A DNA stretch of 64,000 nucleotides from Marinobacter sediminicola (GTDB taxonomy: Bacteria > Pseudomonadota > Gammaproteobacteria > Pseudomonadales > Oleiphilaceae), in NCBI RefSeq assembly GCF_031157525.1, contig NZ_JAVIXR010000008.1, positions 1-64,000 on the forward strand, written 5' to 3'. The translations under genes and the position numbers were made by a program. Below the pieces are notes generated by a model. The model made no database searches and had not been told where the DNA came from. It saw only the letters and a program-made list of their open reading frames with translations. Positions 54,448 to 62,832 of the stretch are shown here, piece by piece. Position 1 is the first letter of the stretch, and each line of letters starts with the position of its first letter.

Positions 54448-55134
54448 ATGCAGAACAGGGTTCTTTTGGTAGAGGATGACGATGAACTGCGTGAGTTGCT
54501 TGCTCGCTATTTGAGCGGCCAGGGGTTTACCGTACGTGAAGCCGCCAATGGAAAAGATGGCTTGGCATTAGCGCTTGGGCAGCACTGCGATATTGTTGTG
54601 CTGGATATTATGCTGCCAGATATCAATGGGCTTGAAGTCCTGCGAGAACTGCGCTCCCAAACGCATCTGCCGGTGGTCTTGCTGACAGCCAGGGGAGACG
54701 AGACGGACCGAATTGTTGGCTTTGAAGTGGGTGCGGATGACTATATCCCAAAGCCTTGCAACCCTCGTGAGCTGGTGGCTCGTTTGCAAGCGATACTGCG
54801 CCGGGTCGCCTGGGATCAGAAGACCGAGGTGAAGGCTGAGCAGCGGTACGGTGATTTGCGCATTGAGACCAATCACCGGCGCATTTACCAAAATGATGAA
54901 GCGCTTGATTTAACAGCCACTGAGTATGAAATTCTTCAGGTGCTGCTGGCCCATGCGGGCAGTGTGGTTCGAAAAACCGACCTTATGCAATGGGCTTTGG
55001 GGCGACGCCTTGAAGCTTTTGACCGGACACTGGATATGCACATCAGCAATCTTCGTAAAAAGCTTGGGAGTGACGATTCGCCAAGAATTGAAACGGTGCG
55101 CGGTCTTGGCTACAGCTATCGGGTGTCCGAATGA
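54448..55134 (+). CDS. OmpR-family response regulator, CpxR-like
   Basis: A 228-residue regulator with phospho-acceptor Asp53 in VVLDIMLPD, Thr80 in LLTARG, Lys102 in DDYIPKP and a C-terminal winged helix. The recognition part (RRLEAFDRTLDMHISNLRKKLG) matches CpxR closely, more than other OmpR relatives. It overlaps the sensor kinase start by four bases (ATGA). It is likely to act on the divergent periplasmic-protein gene. Confidence 0.85.
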   Translation: MQNRVLLVEDDDELRELLARYLSGQGFTVREAANGKDGLALALGQHCDIVVLDIMLPDINGLEVLRELRSQTHLPVVLLTARGDETDRIVGFEVGADDYIPKPCNPRELVARLQAILRRVAWDQKTEVKAEQRYGDLRIETNHRRIYQNDEALDLTATEYEILQVLLAHAGSVVRKTDLMQWALGRRLEAFDRTLDMHISNLRKKLGSDDSPRIETVRGLGYSYRVSE

Positions 55135-56459
55135 ACGCCCGCTTTCAATCTCGTCTGATAGTGCCGTTGTTTTGGCGGATTTTTGTTCTGATCTGGCTGG
55201 CCATGGTGGTAACGGTCATCGTGAGTAGCCTGGCTTCCCGTGTGTTGCTGGATCGTGAGCGTGCCGCCATCGAGCGTCAACTTGAGTTACGGGATCTTGG
55301 TTTTGAAGTGTCTGCAATACAGCAGACCCGAGGGCGTAGAGATGCACATAGGTTCCTCAGGGCGCAGGGGGATGAGCTGGGCCTGCATCTGATGATGATC
55401 AGTGCGGATGACGATAACCGTTTACCTGCGGCTATTCGCTCGCGAATAGATTCGGGTTGGTATCGGCAAAAACCTGCCATTGTTGACGTTGGAGATGGCT
55501 ACCGTTTGGTTGCCTGGCCGAAAATGCACGGAGAGGGGTGGTTGGAGCCTCGGGTTTTCCGCTTTTTGGAAATAGGCTTGGCGTTCATTCTGATCACCCT
55601 TGCATGTTGGTTAATAGCGCGTTACGTGTCGCGGCCGATGCGGCACATGGAGTCTACGGCGAAGGCGATTGCCGGGGGTGATACACAGTTAAGGGTGAAC
55701 GAACGTATTGCGGCCAGGCGGGATGAAGTGGGCCAGCTGGCGACGGCGTTTAATGCCATGACGGATCAGCTTTGCACCCTGCTGGATCGACAGAAACATC
55801 TTTTAAGGGATATTTCCCATGACTTGCGAACGCCGCTGGCGCGTCAGCGTATTGCGATTGAACTGGCCAGCGAAGGCGGCGTAGAGGAAGAACTGATGGG
55901 CAGCATCCTGCGCCAGAATGAGCGCCTGGATACCATGACAGGGCAAATATTAACTCTGTATCGGGTGACAGAGGAGGGCGGCGGTATCGCGCGTGATCCG
56001 GTGCGCCCGGTGGATCTACTGAACCAGGTTTTGCGGGATTCTGCAGACTATGCAGAACATCATCGGGTGGCCTGTAAGCTGGTCTCAATGCCAGAGAGCA
56101 CCGGTGTGACCGTTCTGGGTGATGCGGGTCTGTTGCAGCGGGCGTTTGATAATATTCTGCAGAATGCTCTGGACTACACGCCGCCAGGCAAGATCGTCCA
56201 TGTTTCTTTGGCGTTGTCTTCAGGTTGGATAAGCCTGACGATTGAGGATGAGGGGCCCGGCGTTGCAGGGGACATTCTGGAAAACCTCTTTGAGCCGTTT
56301 TTTCGCGCTGATAAATCCCGGGGAGGCCAGGGTTGGGGGTTAGGTTTGGCCATAGCCAAAGATATAATTCAGGCTCACGACGGCGACATTACCGCGCGTA
56401 ATAGTGAACATGCCGGTTTGCAGGTTGTCGCCCGGTTGCCCGTATTTGCGGCGGATTAA
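55131..56459 (+). CDS. sensor histidine kinase, CpxA-like
   Basis: A 442-residue kinase: an N-terminal helix, a periplasmic segment of about 110 residues, a second helix near residue 150, HAMP, the H-box RDISHDLRTPLARQ with His230, and the ATPase domain with NALDYTPPG, DEGPGV and GWGLGLAI. Layout and operon order match CpxA. Signal sensed is unknown. Confidence 0.85.
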   Translation: MNARFQSRLIVPLFWRIFVLIWLAMVVTVIVSSLASRVLLDRERAAIERQLELRDLGFEVSAIQQTRGRRDAHRFLRAQGDELGLHLMMISADDDNRLPAAIRSRIDSGWYRQKPAIVDVGDGYRLVAWPKMHGEGWLEPRVFRFLEIGLAFILITLACWLIARYVSRPMRHMESTAKAIAGGDTQLRVNERIAARRDEVGQLATAFNAMTDQLCTLLDRQKHLLRDISHDLRTPLARQRIAIELASEGGVEEELMGSILRQNERLDTMTGQILTLYRVTEEGGGIARDPVRPVDLLNQVLRDSADYAEHHRVACKLVSMPESTGVTVLGDAGLLQRAFDNILQNALDYTPPGKIVHVSLALSSGWISLTIEDEGPGVAGDILENLFEPFFRADKSRGGQGWGLGLAIAKDIIQAHDGDITARNSEHAGLQVVARLPVFAAD

Positions 56460-56477
56460 AAAATTACAGGCAATTCC

Positions 56478-57083
56478 ATGAAAAAAGATTATCCCGTTCC
56501 TGCCGGCTACCTTGAGCGGGAGACGGAAATCAAAAAAAGCCGCTTCATTGCCCGGATTGCGCCTGTAGCTTCCCGGGAGGAAGTGAAGGTTTGGCTTGAA
56601 AAAGCCCATCAAGACCATCCCGATGCCCGTCATATCTGCTGGGCTTATCAGATAGGTCGCCCAGGCTCTGCAGCGGAAGCCGCCATGAACGATGATGGCG
56701 AGCCTTCCGGTACCGCAGGCAAGCCTATCCTCAACGTGATTCAGCACAAGGATATGGGCGACGTTCTGGTTATGGTTATTCGGTATTTCGGTGGCATAAA
56801 ACTTGGCGCCGGAGGGCTGGTGAGAGCCTACGCAGGCGCTGCTGAGAGTGTGCTTTCGGAGGTGGGCAGGGTATTTCACAAACCGCTTAGCACAGCCAAC
56901 GTTGTGATGGGGTTTGCGGATGAACAGCCACTGCGGCATTGGTGTGATGTTAATTCTGTAGAACTGGAATCAGTTATTTATGGTGCTTCTGTCACCGCGC
57001 GGGTTCTTGTTCCGGAAGATCAGGCTAATACCTTTAGCGCCTTTTGTGATGCACACAAATTGGATTACAGTTTCGAAACATGA
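56478..57083 (+). CDS. yigZ: YigZ/IMPACT-family protein
   Basis: A 201-residue protein of the UPF0029/IMPACT family. It has KKSRFIARIAPVASREE, HICWAYQIG, the conserved NDDGEPSGTAGKPIL and IRYFGGIKLGAGGLVRAY. The C-terminal domain is EF-G-like. Eukaryotic IMPACT inhibits the GCN1-GCN2 interaction; the bacterial role is not settled. Confidence 0.9.
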   Translation: MKKDYPVPAGYLERETEIKKSRFIARIAPVASREEVKVWLEKAHQDHPDARHICWAYQIGRPGSAAEAAMNDDGEPSGTAGKPILNVIQHKDMGDVLVMVIRYFGGIKLGAGGLVRAYAGAAESVLSEVGRVFHKPLSTANVVMGFADEQPLRHWCDVNSVELESVIYGASVTARVLVPEDQANTFSAFCDAHKLDYSFET

Positions 57084-57158
57084 ATCGGCAAAAATGCATC
57101 GGACAAGTGTCTTGCGCGTATACTGATGTCAGGATTCCAAGAAACCAAGGGGTAGGCA

Positions 57159-57689
57159 ATGGCTCGTATTCTGATGGCAGCACTGGTGGCACTGGCAATA
57201 ACTGGGTGCGCCAGCAATGTGGTTACCGATTACAACTCCGCCGCGGCGTTCAGCAATTATTCAACCTGGGACTTCGTGTCCAACCCCGGCGAGCCCTCGT
57301 TTATTTCTCTCGATGGAAGCCGTGTCCAGAGTGCGGTTGAGCGGGAGTTGAACCTTAAATCCATGACCAAGGTTGCAGAACCGGAAGCCGACCTGCTGGT
57401 TAGCTGGCGGATTGTAGAAGAGGAGCGTCTCGAGCAATCTGGCGTTGGCATGGGTTTAGGCTTTGGTACCGGTAACTTTGGTTGGGGGATTTCGTCACCG
57501 CCACCGGTGCGTGAAGTAAAAGAAGGCAAACTGGTGATTGAGTTAGTCGATACAAGCTCGAAGGAAGTTGTTTGGCGTGCAGCTAGTCGCCGTTACCTCA
57601 ATGAAAAGCAGTCCCCTGACAAACGCGGAAAACTCATTGACGAAGTGGTTGCCGAGATGTTCACCAAGTATCCTCCTGATCTGGACTAA
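57159..57689 (+). CDS. DUF4136 lipoprotein
   Basis: A 176-residue lipoprotein with lipobox ALAITGC after a short leader. The mature part matches DUF4136: YNSAAAFSNYSTWDF, then ADLLVSWRIV, and a glycine-rich stretch GVGMGLGFGTGNFGWGI. The C-terminal VWRAASRRYLNEKQSP is also typical. Function unknown; a cell-envelope location is expected. Confidence 0.82.
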   Translation: MARILMAALVALAITGCASNVVTDYNSAAAFSNYSTWDFVSNPGEPSFISLDGSRVQSAVERELNLKSMTKVAEPEADLLVSWRIVEEERLEQSGVGMGLGFGTGNFGWGISSPPPVREVKEGKLVIELVDTSSKEVVWRAASRRYLNEKQSPDKRGKLIDEVVAEMFTKYPPDLD

Positions 57690-57697
57690 AAAATACA

Positions 57698-57730
57698 AAG
57701 GCCCTATGGAGGCATAGCTTCAAGGGCCTT
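57698..57730 (+). terminator. hairpin after DUF4136 gene
   Basis: AAGGCCCT/AGGGCCTT with a 17-base loop, 9 bases past the stop. A competing CCCTATG/CATAGGG pair (57702-57708 with 57732-57738) exists. No T-run, so the next gene may still be reached by read-through. Confidence 0.35.
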
Positions 57731-57745
57731 GCATAGGGAGGGTAA

Positions 57746-58102
57746 ATGGCTAAGCAATCTACAGGTGGGTTGGTATTTTCAACCGAGCAGGGGCGGATGT
57801 GTCCCGAGTGCCGAAACCCGGTTTCAGGCTGCACTTGCCGTGAGGCTCAACGCCCTGAAGGTGATGGTGTTGTGCGAGTGAGTCGTGAAACCAAAGGGCG
57901 CAAAGGCAAAGGCGTTACTCTGGTAACGGGTATCCCCATGGATGACAAAGAGCTTAAAGCTTACGCGAAAGTACTCAAGGCCAAGTGCGGCACGGGCGGC
58001 ACAGTTAAAGACGGGGTAGTGGAAATTCAGGGCGACCACCGGGATGTGCTTGTGCCCCTGCTGGAGCAAAAAGGCTGGATTGTTAAGCGTTCAGGCGGCT
58101 GA
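57746..58102 (+). CDS. yciH: SUI1-family translation factor YciH
   Basis: A 118-residue eIF1-like protein. The N-terminal zinc-binding-like CPECRNPVSGCTC segment and the SUI1 core (RETKGRKGKGVTLVTGI, AKVLKAKCGTGGTVKDGVVEIQGDHRD) are intact. YciH improves initiation fidelity under stress in E. coli. GGGAGGG precedes the ATG. Confidence 0.92.
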   Translation: MAKQSTGGLVFSTEQGRMCPECRNPVSGCTCREAQRPEGDGVVRVSRETKGRKGKGVTLVTGIPMDDKELKAYAKVLKAKCGTGGTVKDGVVEIQGDHRDVLVPLLEQKGWIVKRSGG

Positions 58103-58139
58103 AGGTATCGATACGAACTCTTTTTGAAAGGAGGCAGGC

Positions 58140-59393
58140 ATGCACATACTGGTTTTGGGTGCGGGAGTTGTTGGAACAACCACCGCCTGGTTTTTGCAGA
58201 AGCAAGGACACCAGGTGACGGTGGTAGATCGGCAGGGCCAAGCAGGCCTGGAAACCAGTTATGCAAACGGGGGGCAGATTTCTGTTTCCCACGCCGAACC
58301 TTGGGCGAACCCCTCCGCACCGTTAAAAGTGCTGAAATGGCTGTTTAAAGCGGATGCCCCCCTATTGTTCCGCCCAAGGATGGATCCTGCCCAATGGCGC
58401 TGGGCCCTGTCTTTTCTGACGCAATGCACATCTGCAAAAGTCGCCCATAATATTCGCCAGATGGTGAATCTTGGCACATACAGCCGCAGCCAGTTACAAG
58501 CTTTGCGCCAAGAGGCTGGGCTTGAATACGACCAGGTAGAAAAGGGTATTCTGCATTTTTACACCAATCCTGAAGAGTTTGATGCCGCGCTTGAGCCAAC
58601 TCGAATCATGTGCGATCTCGGGTGTGATCGACAGATTATTGATGCGGAAAAAGCCGTAGAAATCGAACCAGCGCTTAGTCATATCCAGCACAAAATTGCG
58701 GGTGCAACCTATACCCCTGAGGATGAATCCGGTGATGCGCGCAAGTTTACCCAGGCACTGGCGGAGCGGTGTCAGGACGCCGGTGTGGAGTTCTGCTACC
58801 AAACCGACGTTCTTGGTTTCGAGCGCGCGGGAGAGCGAATTCTTGGCGTTCAGGTGTTGAAGGATGGGCATCACCAAACCATGAGGGCGGACAGCTATGT
58901 ACTCAGCCTGGGAAGCTTCAGTGCAGTGCTAGCTCGTCAGCTTGGGTTGTTCTTGAACATCTATCCCGCCAAAGGCTACTCCATAACGGTACCGGTGAAG
59001 AATGACGAGGCTGCATTCAATGTGAGCCTTACAGATGACGAGTACAAGCTGGTTTACTCGCGCCTTGGCGATCGTATTCGCGTTGCGGGAACGGCCGAAC
59101 TGAGCGGCTATACCCGCGATCTTAATTACACCCGCTGTCGTGCCATTGTGCGTAGAACAGCAGAGATAATGCCTGAAGCGGGTTATTGGGATCAGGCCGA
59201 GTTCTGGACAGGCCTGCGACCAGCAACCCCCTCCAATGTGCCCTACGTGGGCAAAAGCCATTTTGCCAATCTGTATTTGAATACCGGCCACGGAACGCTG
59301 GGTTGGACCCATTCCTGTGGCTCGGCGGCTGCTCTGGCGGATATTGTTGATGGTAGGAAACCGGAAGTGGATTTCACCTTTTCAGGGCTTTAA
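58140..59393 (+). CDS. dadA: D-amino acid dehydrogenase small subunit
   Basis: A 417-residue FAD enzyme with the Rossmann motif [33 protein letters not shown] and the C-terminal [14 protein letters not shown] and [13 protein letters not shown]. It oxidises D-amino acids such as D-alanine to oxoacids with transfer to the respiratory chain. AAGGAGG lies 8 bases before the ATG. The stop overlaps the end of the convergent DUF4442 gene by four bases. No alanine racemase follows. Confidence 0.93.
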   Translation: MHILVLGAGVVGTTTAWFLQKQGHQVTVVDRQGQAGLETSYANGGQISVSHAEPWANPSAPLKVLKWLFKADAPLLFRPRMDPAQWRWALSFLTQCTSAKVAHNIRQMVNLGTYSRSQLQALRQEAGLEYDQVEKGILHFYTNPEEFDAALEPTRIMCDLGCDRQIIDAEKAVEIEPALSHIQHKIAGATYTPEDESGDARKFTQALAERCQDAGVEFCYQTDVLGFERAGERILGVQVLKDGHHQTMRADSYVLSLGSFSAVLARQLGLFLNIYPAKGYSITVPVKNDEAAFNVSLTDDEYKLVYSRLGDRIRVAGTAELSGYTRDLNYTRCRAIVRRTAEIMPEAGYWDQAEFWTGLRPATPSNVPYVGKSHFANLYLNTGHGTLGWTHSCGSAAALADIVDGRKPEVDFTFSGL

Positions 59394-59860
59394 CGTTTCT
59401 TTCTGACGTACAGAACCTTGTTAACCCGGGCGACCAACTCGCCTTTTTCATCAACAATGTCTACATCCCACTCAGGTAGAAACTTATCGCCGCCCGCAGT
59501 GGCTGTACGAATTTCCTCCAGGCGTTCGCCAGTCAGCTCAAAGTGAGCGGTCACCTTGCCTTTGCCGGGGCGGATAAAATCGATACAGGCAGACTTGTCC
59601 CAAACTATGTAGTCATTCCCCAGGCTGTTCATCAGCAGCAACATATACATAGGGTCGACCATACTGTAGAGCGAACCTCCAAAGTGCGTACCCACGTAGT
59701 TGGTGTTGTACCAGCGCAGATTCATTTCGACGGTTGCTGAGCTGTAGTCATCCGCAATATGGATCACTTTAACGCCTGCGCCTGCATAGGGGCCGTATAC
59801 ATTCATTATCTTACGTACGCCGTTCGGGCTGGCTATCCAGTTACGCAGTTTCGACATCAT
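59390..59860 (-). CDS. DUF4442 hotdog-fold protein
   Basis: A 156-residue thioesterase-like protein. The DUF4442 segment [30 protein letters not shown] matches the hotdog fold, with the helix-lining Gly-Gly-Ser in the position of the active site. Likely to hydrolyse or bind an acyl-CoA; no substrate is known. Upstream of it on the same strand is an acyl-CoA ligase with a terminator between them. Confidence 0.78.
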   Translation of the reverse strand: MMSKLRNWIASPNGVRKIMNVYGPYAGAGVKVIHIADDYSSATVEMNLRWYNTNYVGTHFGGSLYSMVDPMYMLLLMNSLGNDYIVWDKSACIDFIRPGKGKVTAHFELTGERLEEIRTATAGGDKFLPEWDVDIVDEKGELVARVNKVLYVRKKR

Positions 59861-59921
59861 AGCGGTGAGGCTCTTTTGCAGGAGAAAGTTTTGAGGCGTG
59901 GGATTATACGTTGAAAAACAA

Positions 59922-59954
59922 AAATGGCCCGCAGGAAAGCCTGACGGGCCATTT
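59922..59954 (-). terminator. rho-independent terminator after AlkK-like ligase
   Basis: Stem AAATGGCCCG/CGGGCCATTT, extended by an inner AGG/CCT pair, followed on the minus strand by a T-rich tail (TTTTTGTTTTT). It lies 16 bases past the ligase stop. Confidence 0.88.
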
Positions 59955-59969
59955 GGGTGTTAAACCGGA

Positions 59970-61613
59970 TTACTGCAGTTGGTCTCGAATCAGCTTTTTG
60001 TTGATCTTGCCGACACTTGTTTTTGGAATGTCTTCAACAAAATCCATCTGTTGGGGTATCGCCCACTTGTTGATCTCGCCGCTTTCGACGTGTTTTTGAA
60101 GGTGAGCCTGTATATCTTCCAGTGATGCCTGAACACCGGGTTTGAGAGTGATGAGTGCATAGGGCCTTTCTCCCCATTTTTCATCGGGAATGCCTACAAC
60201 GGCCGCACCTGCCACCGCAGGGTGCTGGCTGATCAAACTTTCCAGATCAAGGGATGAAAGCCACTCGCCGCCTGTTTTGATCACATCCTTGATGCGATCC
60301 TTGATGGTGAGGGTATTGTTTGGTTCGATGGAGGCGACGTCCCCCGTATGCAGCCAGCCGCCCTGCCAGAGTTCTTCACCTTTGGCAGGTTCTTTGAAGT
60401 AACTTTGGGTTAGCCAGGGGGCGCGGGCAACGACTTCACCCTGGGCTACACCATCGTGGGCCACCGGGTTGCCGGAAGGATCAACAATTTCCAGTTCCAC
60501 CATCGGGACGGCAATGCCGGTTTTGATCCGTGTGGCCGTTTGCTGCTCCAGGGGCAGTTCCAGTTCTTCCGGTTTTAGGTGGGTGGCACTGAGCAATGGG
60601 CATGTCTCTGACATGCCGTAGCCGGTGTACATGCGAATGCCCAGTTTGGCTGCGGCGTCGCACAACCCCTTGGTCATTGCACTGCCACCAATCAGCACCT
60701 GCCAGTTGCTCAGATCGGCGGTTTTAATGGAGTCGGTGCCCATCAGCATCTGCATGATGGTTGGAACACAGTGGGAGAAAGACACCTTGTGTTCCTTGAT
60801 CAGATCAACCAACAGCTCTGGCTCATAGCGGCCGGGGTAGACCTGCTTTATGCCCATCATGGTGGCGGCATAAGGAACGCCCCAGGCGTGAACGTGGAAC
60901 ATCGGCGTTACTGGCATATAGACCGACGAAGAGCGCAGCAGCGGCATCTCATCGTAGGCCGCAAGTGAGCCTGTCATGGCCAGAGTGTGCAGCACCAGTT
61001 GGCGATGACTGAAGAATACACCCTTGGGATTGCCGGTTGTGCCGGAGGTGTAGAAGGTGGTTGCCACACTGTTCTCGTCGAAATCCGGGAAGTCGAATTT
61101 TGTGGCTGCATCGGCTAGTAGTGCTTCGTACTCTCCAGTGGTGGTGAGCTTCGTGGCTTTGGCTGTCTTTTCATCGCTAAGCTGGATGTATGTCTTAACG
61201 GTTGTGATTTCGCTCTGTAAACCTTCCAGAATCGGCAGGAAATCATCGTGTACCAGAACCACGTCATCTTCGGCGTGGTTCATGGTGTAGACAATCTGTT
61301 CGGGTGACAGGCGCACGTTGATGGTATGTAAAATGGCACCGATCATTGGAATGGCGAAAAAGCACTCCAGATAGCGGGGAGTGTCCCAATCCATAACTGC
61401 CACGGTGTCACCCGGTTTTACACCCGCGTCGGTGAGAGCGTTGGCGAGGCGATGAATCCGCTCAACCAGATCCGTGTAGGTGTACTTACTGTGGTTGGCG
61501 TACACAATTTCTTGATCGGGCGAATACCTTGGCCCGGATAGCAGTAACTGCTTTATCAGAAGAGGGTACTGATGGGCATTTTCAGCTGCGGGTAAAATTC
61601 GTGTTTTTGCCAT
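59970..61613 (-). CDS. medium/long-chain acyl-CoA ligase, AlkK-like
   Basis: A 547-residue ANL-family enzyme with the P-loop FYTSGTTGNPKGVFFSH, PMFHVHAWG, TGYGMSETCPLLS, LHTGDVASIEP and the acyl-lysine region DFVEDIPKTSVGKINKKLIR. The GGEWLSSLDLE hinge and the opening match AlkK medium-chain ligases more than FadD. It activates fatty acids for beta-oxidation or recycling. Standard ATG start. Confidence 0.9.
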   Translation of the reverse strand: MAKTRILPAAENAHQYPLLIKQLLLSGPRYSPDQEIVYANHSKYTYTDLVERIHRLANALTDAGVKPGDTVAVMDWDTPRYLECFFAIPMIGAILHTINVRLSPEQIVYTMNHAEDDVVLVHDDFLPILEGLQSEITTVKTYIQLSDEKTAKATKLTTTGEYEALLADAATKFDFPDFDENSVATTFYTSGTTGNPKGVFFSHRQLVLHTLAMTGSLAAYDEMPLLRSSSVYMPVTPMFHVHAWGVPYAATMMGIKQVYPGRYEPELLVDLIKEHKVSFSHCVPTIMQMLMGTDSIKTADLSNWQVLIGGSAMTKGLCDAAAKLGIRMYTGYGMSETCPLLSATHLKPEELELPLEQQTATRIKTGIAVPMVELEIVDPSGNPVAHDGVAQGEVVARAPWLTQSYFKEPAKGEELWQGGWLHTGDVASIEPNNTLTIKDRIKDVIKTGGEWLSSLDLESLISQHPAVAGAAVVGIPDEKWGERPYALITLKPGVQASLEDIQAHLQKHVESGEINKWAIPQQMDFVEDIPKTSVGKINKKLIRDQLQ

Positions 61614-61729
61614 GTGTCGAATCCTTATTCCCTGTTTTTAGTGTTGTCTGAGAAGTTGGGTCAATCTGACATAAATTGTTTAGGATCGGAAGCTTGCAAG
61701 GTCTTTTAGCCTCAGGCGACCGGCAATAG

Positions 61730-62062
61730 CTATTGCTCCCAAGGCTTGCCTTCTGTGCCTTCCATTGTTTTCACACCTATGTGCATCGCTGCTTTCGCCA
61801 ACATGTTGGCGCTCACCGGGGCAGTCATCAGCAAAAACACAGTGATCAGAATTTCGGAGATGCCGATGTCTTCACCCATGGCACTGAAATAAATAACCGA
61901 GCTGAGCATGATGGCGCCAACACCAACGGTGGTTGCTTTGGTTGGTCCGTGCAGCCGTGTGTAAAAGTCCGGCAGCCTTGCCAGGCCGATTGCACCGATC
62001 AAAGTAAAAGCGCCACCGAAAAGCAGCAGGGCCGAGATAGCATATTCTGCAAATGGGCTCAT
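61730..62062 (-). CDS. mrpG: Mrp Na+/H+ antiporter subunit G
   Basis: A 110-residue membrane protein with three helices. LLFGGAFTLIGAIGLARLPDFYTRLHGPTKATTVG is the MnhG/PhaG signature. Last gene of the antiporter operon, 15 bases after mrpF. Confidence 0.92.
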   Translation of the reverse strand: MSPFAEYAISALLLFGGAFTLIGAIGLARLPDFYTRLHGPTKATTVGVGAIMLSSVIYFSAMGEDIGISEILITVFLLMTAPVSANMLAKAAMHIGVKTMEGTEGKPWEQ

Positions 62063-62077
62063 AAATATCTCCGGTTG

Positions 62078-62347
62078 TTACTCAATGACGCTGCCGCGCT
62101 TCAAGTATTTCGCCATGGCTACGGTGCTCACAAAGCCCATAACCGCAATCAGCAAAGCAGACTCAAGGTACATGCGCGTGCCCAGAGTGATGCCCAGCAG
62201 GATGATCAAGGCAATGGCGTTGATATAGAGCGTATCAATCGCCAGAACGCGGTCGGGCTCATCGGGCCCTACAATCAAACGGTATACGTTCAACAACGCG
62301 GCCAGAGTCACCATGGCAATGGTCACATACAGGGCGGTGGTGATCAT
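62078..62347 (-). CDS. mrpF: Mrp Na+/H+ antiporter subunit F
   Basis: An 89-residue three-helix membrane protein. YRLIVGPDEPDRVLAIDTLYINAIALIILLG matches MnhF/PhaF. The start overlaps the mrpE stop (ATGA). Confidence 0.92.
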   Translation of the reverse strand: MITTALYVTIAMVTLAALLNVYRLIVGPDEPDRVLAIDTLYINAIALIILLGITLGTRMYLESALLIAVMGFVSTVAMAKYLKRGSVIE

Positions 62348-62832
62348 TTGAACATCTCCATCAGCGGTTTTTCGTAGCTGTTGTAAATGGCGTCGATAAC
62401 TTCCTGATCGCTACCTGCGTCCAGCGCATGGATAAGCAGGGTTTGGTTATCATCACTCACATCAGCGCTGACTGTTCCAGGCGTGAGCGAAATAGTACTG
62501 GCGAGAATGGAAATGGCCAGCGGGTGATCAAGTGTAAGTGGGTAGCTGATAAAGGCCGGTCTTGGTGTGCGGGGGCTCAGGATCAGCCAAGCCACCGAAA
62601 AGCTCGCCACTATAATGTCTTTTAGAACTCGCAGTATGTAACCCGGCATGCGCCAGGTTTTCACAAAGGCCGGGCGCTCCGGCCAGAACCCGTGAGTTAT
62701 CTGCGGAATCACCCAAGCCAGGATAAGACCGAGTACAACACTGCCACCAGATACGCCATCGCTGAGTATCTGCCATGTGGCAAACAGAATCAGGCTCAGC
62801 CAGGGTTGAGGAAAGCTCAGGCGATCAAACAT
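62344..62832 (-). CDS. mrpE: Mrp Na+/H+ antiporter subunit E
   Basis: A 162-residue membrane protein with two to three helices and a cytosolic C-terminal part. VLKDIIVASFSVAWLIL and SISLTPGTVSADVSDDNQTLLIHALD match MnhE. It overlaps mrpD by one base and mrpF by four bases. Confidence 0.92.
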   Translation of the reverse strand: MFDRLSFPQPWLSLILFATWQILSDGVSGGSVVLGLILAWVIPQITHGFWPERPAFVKTWRMPGYILRVLKDIIVASFSVAWLILSPRTPRPAFISYPLTLDHPLAISILASTISLTPGTVSADVSDDNQTLLIHALDAGSDQEVIDAIYNSYEKPLMEMFK

